NCBI RefSeq assembly: GCF_958298935.1
Contig: NC_084938.1
Span: 23,665,501 to 23,729,500 of the forward strand
From: Phragmites australis
Lineage: Eukaryota > Streptophyta > Magnoliopsida > Poales > Poaceae
Length of the DNA stretch: 64,000 nt
Direction of reading: 5' to 3'
In this document: positions 45,100 to 55,293 of the stretch, in pieces
Position numbering within the stretch: the stretch's first letter is position 1
Layout of the letters: every line of letters starts with the position of its first letter
The notes under the pieces: generated by a model
The model's database searches: none
The model's input: only the letters and a program-made list of their open reading frames with translations
Told to the model about the DNA's origin: nothing
Program-made: the position numbers and the translations under genes

Positions 45100-46650
45100 A
45101 ATAAAAGAACTATGCTGAGAGCAAGAAGTCCATCGCATCTACAAAGGCCTTGGCTACCCCTGTCGCCTCCTCAACTATGTCAGCCAATGACTTTTCTGAC
45201 TCATCCCAAAATCTTTCGAGAGGATGTTGGCATTGAACTCCAGTTGATGGGTCCTTAGGATAGGCACCGCATAGGCAAGTGTCAGATCCACACTCTGTTG
45301 GGATTGGTTCGAGAGGTGTTCGGTGACCATCTCTTGGAACCCGCCAAGCTCCTCGGCAAGCTTGGTATCACGAACAGTGAGCCCAGGAGCATCCTCTCCA
45401 TCGGTAGCCTCTATCTGGATCCCAACCCCGGCAAGCGCATCTTGGAAGATGTTGAGCGTCACGACAAACTATTGGTGAGCGGCCAACATTTGCGCCCCTT
45501 CCTAGGCCACCGCTTCTCGGGCCATGGAGAGTTCTGCAGGGTGACATGTTTAGAAGACAAGATGAATAAGCAATCAGACAGGATACCAGAAGCTCACCAT
45601 TCATCTTCTAGTGCAACATCCGCCTTCTCCTTCTTGACCGTCACCTGAGAGAGCTAGAGGCATAGCTCGGTAGCCTCCTTTTTGAGCTCAGTGACTCAAA
45701 TGGTGGCCTTCTCAACATCACTGCGGGTCCTATTTAAGGGGGCAAGGCAAACTTCAAAGAATGACAAGGTTAGTACCATTCACTTTGCTAATTGTGTTTC
45801 TAATTTGCAGGTACAATCTTTCCATGTTGAACACCGAATCATGTTGACTGCCTACCCGCCCTTCAAGCATTTTCCCCCAAGATGCATCCAACGGAATCTT
45901 GTACTCCTTCGTGGAGGAGCAGTGGCAACCTTATTGCTGGCTACTTCTAGTCCTAGACTGGTAGCCACTGATGTCGAGGGCTCACCAGGCCTGCCGCCAT
46001 CTTCTTCAAAGAAGGGAGGGGTTGGAGGTTGGGGACGTTGGGGCTTTGGTACTATCGGTGGTATTCTGACTAGTTTGTGGGAGAGACAAATTCAAAACAC
46101 GCATTCCACTAAGCGTGGGAAATAATTCTCAGCATACCCGAGCTATTTCCTGGTCATCAAAGGCTTCACCGGGACCAAAAGAGGTGCCAACCTCTTGCTC
46201 CCTGACGCTAGCTGGGTAAAAGGAGCATCATCCGATGGACTCATAGTTACTGTTGCCTTCCCATGCTCTTGGACCGAAGGCTCAAACATACTTGATAGAT
46301 TAAAAAACTGGCATGGCTACAAAAGATTGGGGTAAATGCTCAACTTATCAAGGTCGAATTTGTTGTTGAAGGCGGCGCTAGGTCGATGGAAGTAGATAGA
46401 GCAAGAGCAGTCAGCGTCGGTGTCCTAACATCACTTGCCATTGAGTCCATTCACACGAAGTCATCACCCTCCAACACCATGCCATTGTTGAAGGATACAA
46501 TTTGCAGCGTGCCACTTCTGGTTTCAGTTGGACCCCTGCTCCCCGTGATAAAAACATCATCCGGGTCTCCAGTAGGGGATCCTCCATTCTCAGCCTCCGG
46601 ATCAAAACCTCCACGTCCGGGAAACTACCTAAGTTGGTGATAACTGTCAC
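45100..46650 (-). pseudogene. Antisense extra ORF of Tat-A (putative gypsy-type transposon protein)
   Basis: On the minus strand, opposite to the protease remnant, broken frames form one protein-like region. The upstream part has a Pro-rich stretch near 46050 (PPTPPFFEEDGG with PGEPSTSVA). The downstream part is open at 45462-45175 with NIFQDALAGVGIQIEATDGE, LAEELGGFQEMVTEHLSNQS and LAYAVPILRTHQLEFNANIL. The composition and helical C-terminal region fit the grass proteins called putative gypsy-type transposon (Transposase_28-like). Stops and frameshifts make it inactive. Antisense extra ORFs near the 3' LTR are known from Tat-lineage elements. Confidence 0.5.
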
Positions 46651-47110
46651 TACAAGAATGGTTACCCAGAAAGAAAAATAAGAATCGAGAAGGTTTTTGT
46701 AGTACTTACTAACATAAAATCTTGTCTAAACTTTGGAGTCCATCTCTACACTGAGATCCAGGATGTTCTTGTGACTGGAAGAAGGGATGCCTTCGAAAAG
46801 AACCATAACCCTTTTGTCTATAGCCTCCGGTGAATACACTGTGACACTACAAGAATTTCGAGCATTTATGACAAATAAGTTCATGACAAAACCTGAAAAT
46901 GTCACAAAATGGGGGTTATTGGTGATGATTCAAGAAATTTTGTCATAAGTCCATAGTGGGACAGTTTTGTTAGGTGTGTCAATGAAAAACTGTTACCATC
47001 ATCATCGAATGTCCACTGTTTTGTGGCGTTACTATATGTCATCATCACAAAAATATTAGGCAGTGCCTAGTACACCTAAATGATGAAATATGTTTTGTCA
47101 CATAATATTG

Positions 47111-47567
47111 GACCCACCTACACCACCTCCTTTTTTGCGAATTCCCCAAACTCGACCCCAAATTTGAACCCAATGCTCCAAACCCTAACCCTCTCCTCCG
47201 TAATCTCGGGCACCATCACAGCCCTGACCCCTCCGGCAACCACACCGATGGTGGCCCCGCTGTCCTTCACAGTAACCATTACCTCGCAGGTGGCAGTGTC
47301 CCTGGACCCAATCGCCCTAGGCACTGTCTTCTTGTGCCACCCCTGGACATCGCCGCATCCACTAGGCATTATCACCAGCCCCTCTGCCCATGCCACCACC
47401 GTCGTGCTTGCGATCTCTCAATCGCTTGTGGAGGACTCACTACGTGCTCGGCCATGGCTTCTCCATCCTCCTCCCTCCAGATCCTAGGCATCCTCCCCCA
47501 CCCCTTCTCTTTGCTCACTGTGTGTACCCCATAATCTCACTTGTTGCCCATTGCTTCATCTAACGAA
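47111..47567. other. Possible second captured segment
   Basis: C-rich DNA with one long minus-strand frame (47399-47118) containing TATCEVMVTVKDSGATIGVV and ERVRVWSIGFKFGVEFGEFA, and competing plus-strand frames. I cannot assign any of them. It could be part of the captured gene's upstream region or another fragment. Confidence 0.35.
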
Positions 47568-49661
47568 ATGCGCCAACCACAGTGCGTGAGCCTGACGGCT
47601 TCACAGTGTGATCTGGTTTGGCCTACCTTCCGAGCTCTAGCCCGTCGCAGAGGCTTCCCAAGGCAACGTGCAGCACCACCTCCTTCTCTACCGATGTGCC
47701 CTCCTCATGGCCATGGTGGCGTCAGCATCGGACATCATCTACAACTACCGCACGCTTGTCATCGTCAAGTGCTTCGAGCGCCCGAGCCTCCTCGCCACCG
47801 TGTTGTTGCCATGGGGCCCTACCCGCAGACCTTCCAGAAGTCATCCTCATTACAAGAGAAGAATGTCATGATCTGGCATATCAACACGGCCACCGCTCTC
47901 TACTAGCACTACTAGAAGAGCATGTTCAAGGCCACGTGGTTCGTGCTACTTGAGCTCTGGTGACACTGATGAAGTTATGCTGCTTGAACTTTGTTGCTTA
48001 ATTATGCATGTAGAGCCATGCCAAATAAATACATAATTAAATTAAACTATGCTTGTATATATGTTAATGTATACCTAGCTATTTAATAGCATGTAGTGTC
48101 ATATCACTCATTTAGCAGGTAAACACTTTGTCGGAAGGAGTGATAGACATTTGCTTGTTAACAACACCCATTACATTTTCTCTTGCAATCCTTTATTAGT
48201 GGCAAACTAACAATCATTGATTTGATATGGTAGTTGTGTATGAATTCTTGTACATTTGTGTATACATAATTTTTTTAATTGATATTCCTATCGGTGCTTC
48301 TTTTAGGAGACTGGTGAAAAAAAAATTAATGTTGTCACTCAACTGAAGAGATATTTCATAGCACCCAAACCTTAGTGACTTCATTGGCTACTAATTAAGC
48401 TTTTTATCATCGTTCCAGTAGTATTACTTGTTTGCTATCGTTCTATATGGAATCTTATTATCTGCACACATTATTTTTTTTGTTTCTTTAAATGGAAGCA
48501 ATCTAGGAGAACTTGTATCTGTAAATTCGATTTAACCTCAATTCAAGATGGGGTACCATGAGGTGCATTTCAGTTCTTATGGTACATGACATGTTGATTG
48601 AACTTGTAGGACAATGGTTCAGTTTTCCGTAGATGAGTCAGTTGCTTGCCAGATGATGCCTAATGAGATACAATTCCTTGATCCAAAAGATTTCACAAAA
48701 GGGATTTTGTCTAGGATAAGAATGCCTGGCATAGCTGCAATTCTGCTAGCAACTACGCCAGGATCTCATGCTGCTGGGTTTGTACCAGAGGCAAAGGTTC
48801 ATATTTTTACTTAGTTTGATTGTGTTTCCACAAACTAGTTTTAGAACCTTAGTGATCTTACCTTTTTTCATGTTGGATTTCAAGTAGGGTGTTCTAGCCA
48901 CTGTTCAGATTTTCTCTTACAACATGGATGCACAAAATCAAGCTATTGCTCGTAGGAGCTTTTTTCACTACTCCACTATTCAATTACACTGGAACAAGGG
49001 ATCTGCTAGGCTTCTTGTTCTTGCTCAAGCCGATGTGGATAAAACCAACCAAACTTACTATGGTGAAACCAAGTTGAATTACTTGACAACTTACATGGCC
49101 TTTCAAGGAATTGTTCCTCTTAGGTTTTGACCAGACTATTTCTTTAATTTTTGGTTGCTAAATCTATCATGAATTCACAGAAAAGGATGGACCAGTGCAT
49201 GATGTGCAGTGGTCATCTTTGGGTTTTGAATTTGCTGTGGTTTACGGTTGTATCCTTACATTTACAATTTTTACAAGCAATGTAGTATTTCAGGTCTTAT
49301 GTTTAATGTTTTTTGCTCCCTTTGTCCTTTAAAGTGTTCCTTAACGCTATCTCAATTATGTCAGCTAGGGAAACAATATTCAACAAAAAATGCAACCCTC
49401 TTCTTGAGCTTAGTGAAGGCCCTTACAATATGATAAGATGGAACCCTAAAGGATGATGTATCCTCTAGAATAATTTTCAGTCAAACTTGTTGCGTGATCT
49501 GGTTTCAATGTATGTGAGAAATCTAGACTTATTTGTCAAAGTTGAGCTATCTGAATAATCTATCTACATTTTACAAACCTAATGTTGCGATGTTATTCTT
49601 GGCCTCATTTTCTCAACCAACTATCGTATTAGCAGGATTTGGTAATTTGCCTGGTGATATG
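47568..49661 (+). pseudogene. EIF2A: Truncated eIF2A gene copy with introns retained
   Basis: Six exon-like blocks read as plant translation initiation factor 2A. Exon 1 (47582-47938) has REPDGFTV, then ASASDIIYNYRTL and PQTFQKSSSLQEKNV. Exon 2 (48610-48796) has MVQFSVDESVACQMMPNEIQ. Exon 3 (48888-49123) has ARRSFFHYSTIQLHWNKGSA and LLVLAQADVDKTNQTYYGET. Exon 4 (about 49181-49246) has DGPVHDVQWSSLGFEFAVVY. Exon 5 (to about 49454) has KKCNPLLELSEGPYNMIRWN. Exon 6 ends IVLAGFGNLPGDM. GT/AG borders are kept for introns 1-2, so it is not a retrocopy. In exon 1 a TGA replaces a codon after GFTV, and a frameshift follows. Later stops lie in exon 1 (before HY). One base is extra at the exon 3/4 join. 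The C-terminal part is missing. Non-functional. Confidence 0.85.
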
Positions 49662-49722
49662 GTATGTTTCTATGCAAACAAAATTTCTTTTAAACAATAT
49701 CCTGGAGGGTCGCACTGTAGTG

Positions 49723-52700
49723 TATGTTTGTGCGCTTGCGCTGCTTCGGCAACGTCTGCCGCGGCAGAGGCTACAGTACCCGTCAGTTGCTAGCTCACAT
49801 GTCCTCCATCCGCTTGCAGCAGGAAGGCCATACCGCCTGGGCAGGCTCAGGGTCGTCGTTGTGGCCTGCGGGTTACTACAACAGCTCGAGCGAGCATGTG
49901 TGACGAGGGATGAGCTCGGCAATACAAAGTATTTTTGGGTTTTTCCCTCTTGTCCCGTCTCAGCTTGGAATTGTGACTTTTGTGGAACAGCTGGTCGATC
50001 CTACGTGGACACGCTTGTCGTCACTATTTCGGGCTCCTCCGCTCCCCTGTCGGTGGGTCACCGTGGCGCCCACCGAACAAGCACAGCCCTGGAATAGTCC
50101 TCCAGCCAGCCAGAGACCGAGCCGATCGATCCATAGGACGACCACGATAGATGCATTTGGTCACATGCAGCGGGCCTCACGGACCAGACAAGACCAGACC
50201 AGACGAGGACACCCCAGGCCCGGCTTGCCCGTGTCGCGCTGACACGGCCCCCCTTCCCCCCGCCCCGTCGTACCACGGCAGAACCCTGCGGAATGACGCA
50301 CCAGCCGGCCGCCCAGCACGAGCTACAGCGCCCGCGCCATGCTTCAGCAGGCCGGGACGTGCTATTAATACAAGTGGCCACGCAGGCGGGGGTGCATGCA
50401 TGTGGGCAGTTCGATCGGCGCAGACGGGGAAGGGAAGCAGAACCGCGCTGTGCGCGACGGCAGCGCGCATCACCCCGCCGCGCATATCACAGGTTCACAG
50501 CGCACTAGCCAGGCTTTGCATGGTACCAGCGTCTGAGACTCTGAGGCAGGGGTAGCCATCGCCCATCGATGGATCGCGCAGGCTGGGCCAGTTGGGACGC
50601 CGCACAAGCGCACATGCACGCACCAAAACCTCAGGGGCGGACCACGGACGGGGATCGGCCCAGGCCCTGACGCTGCAGCTCCGTCCGTCCGGGACGACGA
50701 CGTGCATTGCATGGCATGGGCGCTCGCCGGCCGCTACAGTCTTAGTGTCTTAACTCTTACGTATTATTCTGCCTTCTCGTCTGTACCCGCGCCTGTGCCT
50801 GCCTTTGTGGTGGCGTCCTGGCTGGTCCCAGCCAGAGCAAATAAATTTCAAACTGACCTGTCTCCCTGACGGAGAGAGAAGTGACGCAGGAAAAGGCATG
50901 GGTGTAGACAGTGACAAGACGAGGAATGGGCCGGGGGAAGCTCGGTCGTGGTCTCTGTTTCTATTCCTCGCAGGCTTCTGTTTCGAGGCTTTTACTCTTT
51001 GATCTCCTGTTTTTTTTAAAAACCTCAATCTGTCTCGTATACTGTTACTTCGGCTAGGGCTAGGCCGGTTTGTTGGTGGCCGGGCAGGTGTTGGGTTAAG
51101 GCCGAATGCATCGTAAATATTTTTCAGGCAAAAAAAATATTGCAATGTAATAAGTGTTCCCAGTATAAATTACAGTGAGAAAACCACACAACTGCACTTG
51201 CGTAAGTGGGTAATAACCAACTGGGGCCAGTAAGGCTAATTTCCTGACGGCCTGCGTCATGGGTGCAACACTTTCAGCGGAAACCACGCAAAGCCCCACC
51301 TCGATCGTATGGCATCGATCGCTTCCATTTTTTCACCACGCTAATTCAGAACGGAATCACGAGTAGGACGCGCACGGTGCGCGCCAGTAATTATTCACTC
51401 GTACACGAACAGCGCGCAGCAGATTTGGGCGCCTCCACCCGGCCACCCAGGGCTATTCCCTCCGCGTGCGTGCAGTGCAGCCAGTGCGCGCGGGGGGGGG
51501 GGGGGGGGCGTAGCTCCAGGAATGAACCCACACATCCATCCGCCCAGGGCCAGGTGTGGTAGCCGTGGCGGGGGCATGCACACTTGCACAAGACATATTC
51601 CATTCCATCGTTGTCTCTACTACCCTCTCATGATTGCCATCATTTCCTCTCTCTCGCCTTTCATCCTCCGGTCCTCCCATCCTAGCACTGCACCACCCTA
51701 CTCGCACTCTCGCTTCGGCAAAGCGGAATAGCGAGTAAACGCCACGCTCCCCCACGACAACATCGAAATGCTCCTCTTTTACACGCGCTCCATGCATGAT
51801 CTACACTCAGAAGGGAGCGAGAACAGCGAACCATGTGAGCTAGCCATGAATTAGCATGAGCTACATCTGCAGGCGGGGAGGGAGAAAGCTGAGCTAGGCT
51901 ATGGCTAGGGCGAGCATGCATGCACTGAGCAGTACAATGGGAGGGCGATAAGTTCATGGACGCTTCTGTGTTTCCCGGGGCTCATGATTAGTCGCAAGCT
52001 TGCATGCATGTTTTGGCTCGGCGCGCATTTGGTCACCTGCCCTGCCACCCCACCAGCACCAGCACAGGTGCGCAGCCGCCTGTCCCCGTGTTCCTGCTCG
52101 TGCCTCCGTTCCAGCAATCGTGCTCTCGCCGAAAGGAACCAACGCCGAGGAGCGGGAAGAGAGGGCACGAGCGAACAACCAGCGACATGCTCCGGCTCGC
52201 AGTGCTTATGGCTACCCAGGTTGGGCTACATATCGTGGAATTATCCGTCCGTCAAAATTCGACATCATCTGTCTCTTGAAGTATAAACAATACATGCGCG
52301 CGTGTCATGTAACCTTACTGCACTATAGATACATGTAACCTCACTGTACTATAGATAGTATTAGCTCCAAGGGTGAGAAGAGTGAACTTTTTCCAAATGT
52401 TATTGTTTTGTTTTCGTACTGAAACTAACCAAGCGAAACTTGGTTAATAGTACGGGAATACGCTGTCTCGCAACACGCCAACAGCGCATCATGCACAAAC
52501 CCTTTTCCTGGCCACCCATCATGCCCTGCTGCTGCCGCTGATGGAGCTAGCCCCGGCCGGATGGACACGGGGGGATTCGATTGCGCTGGTGAAAACACTG
52601 CCTGATGACGAAGACAACACAAGGGGAAGGGAGGGAAGCCAGGCCAGCAGCGCTTTCCGGCCAGTCTAATCCAATCCATCGGTTCCAAAAAGCTAACACC

Positions 52701-53300
52701 TAAGGTAGTACAACACCTCCCAGCCTTTGCCTTTGCCTTTTCTTTCTTTCTCCCCTCAAATCAAACCAAAACCCTGGAGCTACTACTGATCTTTCACGCA
52801 CGGCACCGCGGGCACATGCGAGTGTGAGCCTACGGGCCGGCGAAAGCAAAAGAGACTTGCGCCCCGAGTTGACAGATCCGGGAGAACGGGCAAAGTTGGG
52901 GTCTGAATCCGATTGCGCACGCCGGGGCTAGTTGTTGTGCGGGGCCGCGTCTCGGCCGAACAACTCCGTTGCATCGATTGAGCGCTGTCGTGCTCGTCGC
53001 GAGCACTCGGCAGATCCCGCCCACGCGACCACCTTCCACCGGGCCTCGCGGCCGGCAGCACTGCCCCTTTCTTCCGGGCCTTACTGGCGGCTACTCCTCC
53101 TGAAGGCTGGACCCGCCGCATCAAAGCGTCGGCAATCGAGCCTGCCGCCTCACTTTGTACCAATGAGTTGTAGCGCGGCCCAGATGTCTCTGTTGTTCGT
53201 CAAAACAGAACAGCACGCCTGGGCCTTCCTGGGCAGCCGCAGCGAATTATATATATATATACACACACTTTTTCTAATATTTGCAAATTACATGCCATTT
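49723..53300. other. GC-rich low-copy region, no gene supported
   Basis: About 3.6 kb with many overlapping short frames of biased composition and no recognisable domain. Features seen are CATGCATG motifs (about 50396, 51916, 52003), a 17-base G run, and short direct repeats ATACATGTAACCT / ATAGTATTAG near 52310-52360. It looks like unique gene-flank DNA; a promoter or a noncoding transcript could lie here, but nothing in the sequence proves it. Confidence 0.45.
51492..51508. repeat. 17-base G homopolymer
   Basis: Uninterrupted run of 17 G following GCGCGC. It may form G-quadruplex structure and is error-prone in sequencing and assembly. Confidence 0.95.
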
Positions 53301-53923
53301 TAAAAAATTATAAAAATAGACTATCATCGTCCGTTCATTGAGCGAGAGTAAAATCTCATCCCATGAACGGATAACACCTTGTGGAACTACTGATCAGAAA
53401 TTAAAAATCGTGATGACGTGCCACGTGCACCTTTGTCTCGCCTAATGAACGGGGGATAGTAAGGTGTCGTCTAATAAATTAGCGACACCTTGTTGTGGCC
53501 GAATTTAATTTTATTTGTGATATAATATGTATATATGCGTCGTAATTTTTTGTTGTCGATTCATTCAGTGTTATTAGATGTTTGTGCGATATTTTGGATA
53601 CTTGGATTTGACGGAAACAAAAAGTTGTATATGGTGATTTTAATGAGAACTGTGATATATATGGTGGCATGTATGAAACACGATCATTCTCATTTAAACA
53701 AGTAGTGCGTCTAAACCTAACATACCTTGGGGAAAGGATCTGATGTTATTTTTGTTAGAGTTGTGAAGGTTGAGGCTAGTTGTTTGGTTCTACATGTAGC
53801 TAGAAGATCATCTATTTATACAACAGATTTGTGCTAGTACATGGACTAAGTTCACATAAATCGGCCCTAAGAAAGCAGTTAATTCTGCACTAAGGTGTGA
53901 TTATATGAACTAAAAAAACTACT

Positions 53924-54115
53924 TCTGAAAAGACTACATCTGAAAAGCCTACTTATGAAAAGCCTATATCTTAAAAGGCTATGTCTGAAAAAAAACTATA
54001 TCTAAAAAGGCTACTTCTGAAAATGCTAGATCTAAAAAAAGTTAGCTTGAAAAGACTATTGATGAGAAGGCTAATTCTGAAAAGGCTATGTCTGAAAAGA
54101 CTACGTCTGAAAATA
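53924..54115. repeat. 15-bp minisatellite encoding Ser-Glu-Lys repeats
   Basis: About 12 degenerate copies of TCTGAAAAGGCTACT, mostly on a 15-bp period with a few 2-base length changes. On the plus strand the first copies read SEKTT SEKPT YEKPI before stops and frame changes. The multiple-of-three period suggests it once expanded in a coding exon. Confidence 0.85.
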
Positions 54116-54338
54116 TAGTACATATTTATTAATGTGACCAGTTCTAGTAGAAGATGTCAATTTTATTATCACAGTTGGATGTGTGCGGATAACAAAAATT
54201 TGATGGTAATATTACACTACGGTAAAATGACATACGGTACTACAACGCATCTATAAAAAGTGCATATATCTAGAAACTAAGGCCACAAAGGTCAATGAAG
54301 GCTAGGGGTGGGAGGGGGCGAGAAAGAAGGAGGGCGAG

Positions 54339-54971
54339 ATGGCCAGCAGTGAGATGGTAGAGTTTGTTTGGTCTAATTGTGTACGATGAGCCTCTCTACA
54401 ACTTCCCTTTGCAGTATTGGAGTGATTTTCGTTCTTCAAGTCACCTAAGGATTTACGAGCACTCGAATAAGCCCTAGCACAAGTGCTCTCATGGCTACGA
54501 TTGCATTGTTCAGATGTACGATGAGAGCATCTGTGGGGACGTAGATTCTTTTGATGTGCTCTTGGTAGGGTGAGAAATATATCACCATGACCATCCGTAT
54601 CTTTTTTTTTGAAAATATTATACATTGTGATCATCACATTTCTGCAAGTCTCCGGCGACGACCCCGACAACTGCCATTACACGAGATGGATTGATCCTCC
54701 TGTTCTGTAGCATATCAATGATATCATCCACTACCTGCGAGACCAAATGTTTGACTTGCAGAGGGAGGTGGAGAATATGCCAAGTCCTCCTGTAATACAC
54801 ATGCAGGACCATTCTGTATGCATCAATCCATGGTATACCTACCCGTGCCATAATAGGGATGCTCCTCCCCCACCTCGTGCTCCTTCCCCTCCTCTGTCAG
54901 TGCAATACGGTGGTGGACATTATTGGAACTCAGCAGGCTCCTCGCAGTTCATTCTAAGTCAGTACGATTAG
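54339..54971 (+). pseudogene. GRF-zinc-finger-like protein gene, decayed
   Basis: From an ATG at 54339 the plus strand gives broken frames. About 54440-54560 holds a Cys/Arg region with HKCSHGYDCIVQMYDE. An intron-like AT-rich gap follows. The second part is largely open, with SGDDPDNCHYTRWIDPPVL, a stop, then IHYLRDQMFDLQREVENM and a Pro-rich tail ending SSQFILSQYD. The C-x-Y/F-x-RWIDPP pattern followed by a short coiled coil is typical of plant zf-GRF proteins. Stops and the mixed frames argue it is inactive. It runs opposite to the MULE genes. Confidence 0.5.
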
Positions 54972-55293
54972 AACCACTGTAAGGACGGCATTGTAGTTTG
55001 TGTATCATTCCATCGATCTTCGCCCTTTTACATTTCTTAAGGCATGTAAGGCAAAACTTTGGTACACCACTAGGGGTATCATACATGCCATTGTATGTTA
55101 GATCGATATGTTTATTATGATTGTTATTGTATGCTCGTGGTATGATTCTATGGTCCGAATAGAATCATAAAACAAAAACATGGTACATGCAAGATATTAT
55201 GGCACTAACAAAAACATATTATCATAAAGAAAGTAACATTACACTGACATTAACATAGTACCATAACACCAATAATAACATAACACCATAAAA
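54972..55293. other. AT-rich spacer between convergent genes
   Basis: No coding. From 55200 to 55335 the segment ACCATAAAACTAACAATAACAT recurs in degenerate form about four times, 24-36 bp apart, as a short tandem repeat. Confidence 0.55.

Larger units (their letters stand above)
46845..49665 (+). mobile_element. CACTA element left end with captured gene DNA (Pack-CACTA-like)
   Basis: CACTACAAGAATTTCGAG (46845-46862) is a canonical grass CACTA terminus. It is followed to about 47110 by subterminal motifs such as ATGACAAA and TTTTGTCAC. Downstream lies intron-containing eIF2A gene DNA, which is not transposon sequence. A GTAGTG at 49717-49722 lies just past the gene piece, but it lacks the longer inverted match and the 3-bp duplication (TGA left, TAT right), so I do not accept it as the right end. 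The element is probably truncated. Confidence 0.6.

Noticed and set aside
46648..46661. CACTACAAGAATGG as another CACTA terminus
   Set aside because: No subterminal repeats or partner end follow; likely chance or a decayed end.
49717..49722. GTAGTG just after the eIF2A fragment as the right end of the 46845 CACTA element
   Set aside because: Beyond the 6 bases the inverted match to CACTACAAGAATTTCG fails, and the flanking triplets (TGA and TAT) differ.
50058..52338. Multiple 60-130-codon frames in the GC-rich island
   Set aside because: Biased composition, mutual overlap on both strands, no recognisable motif.
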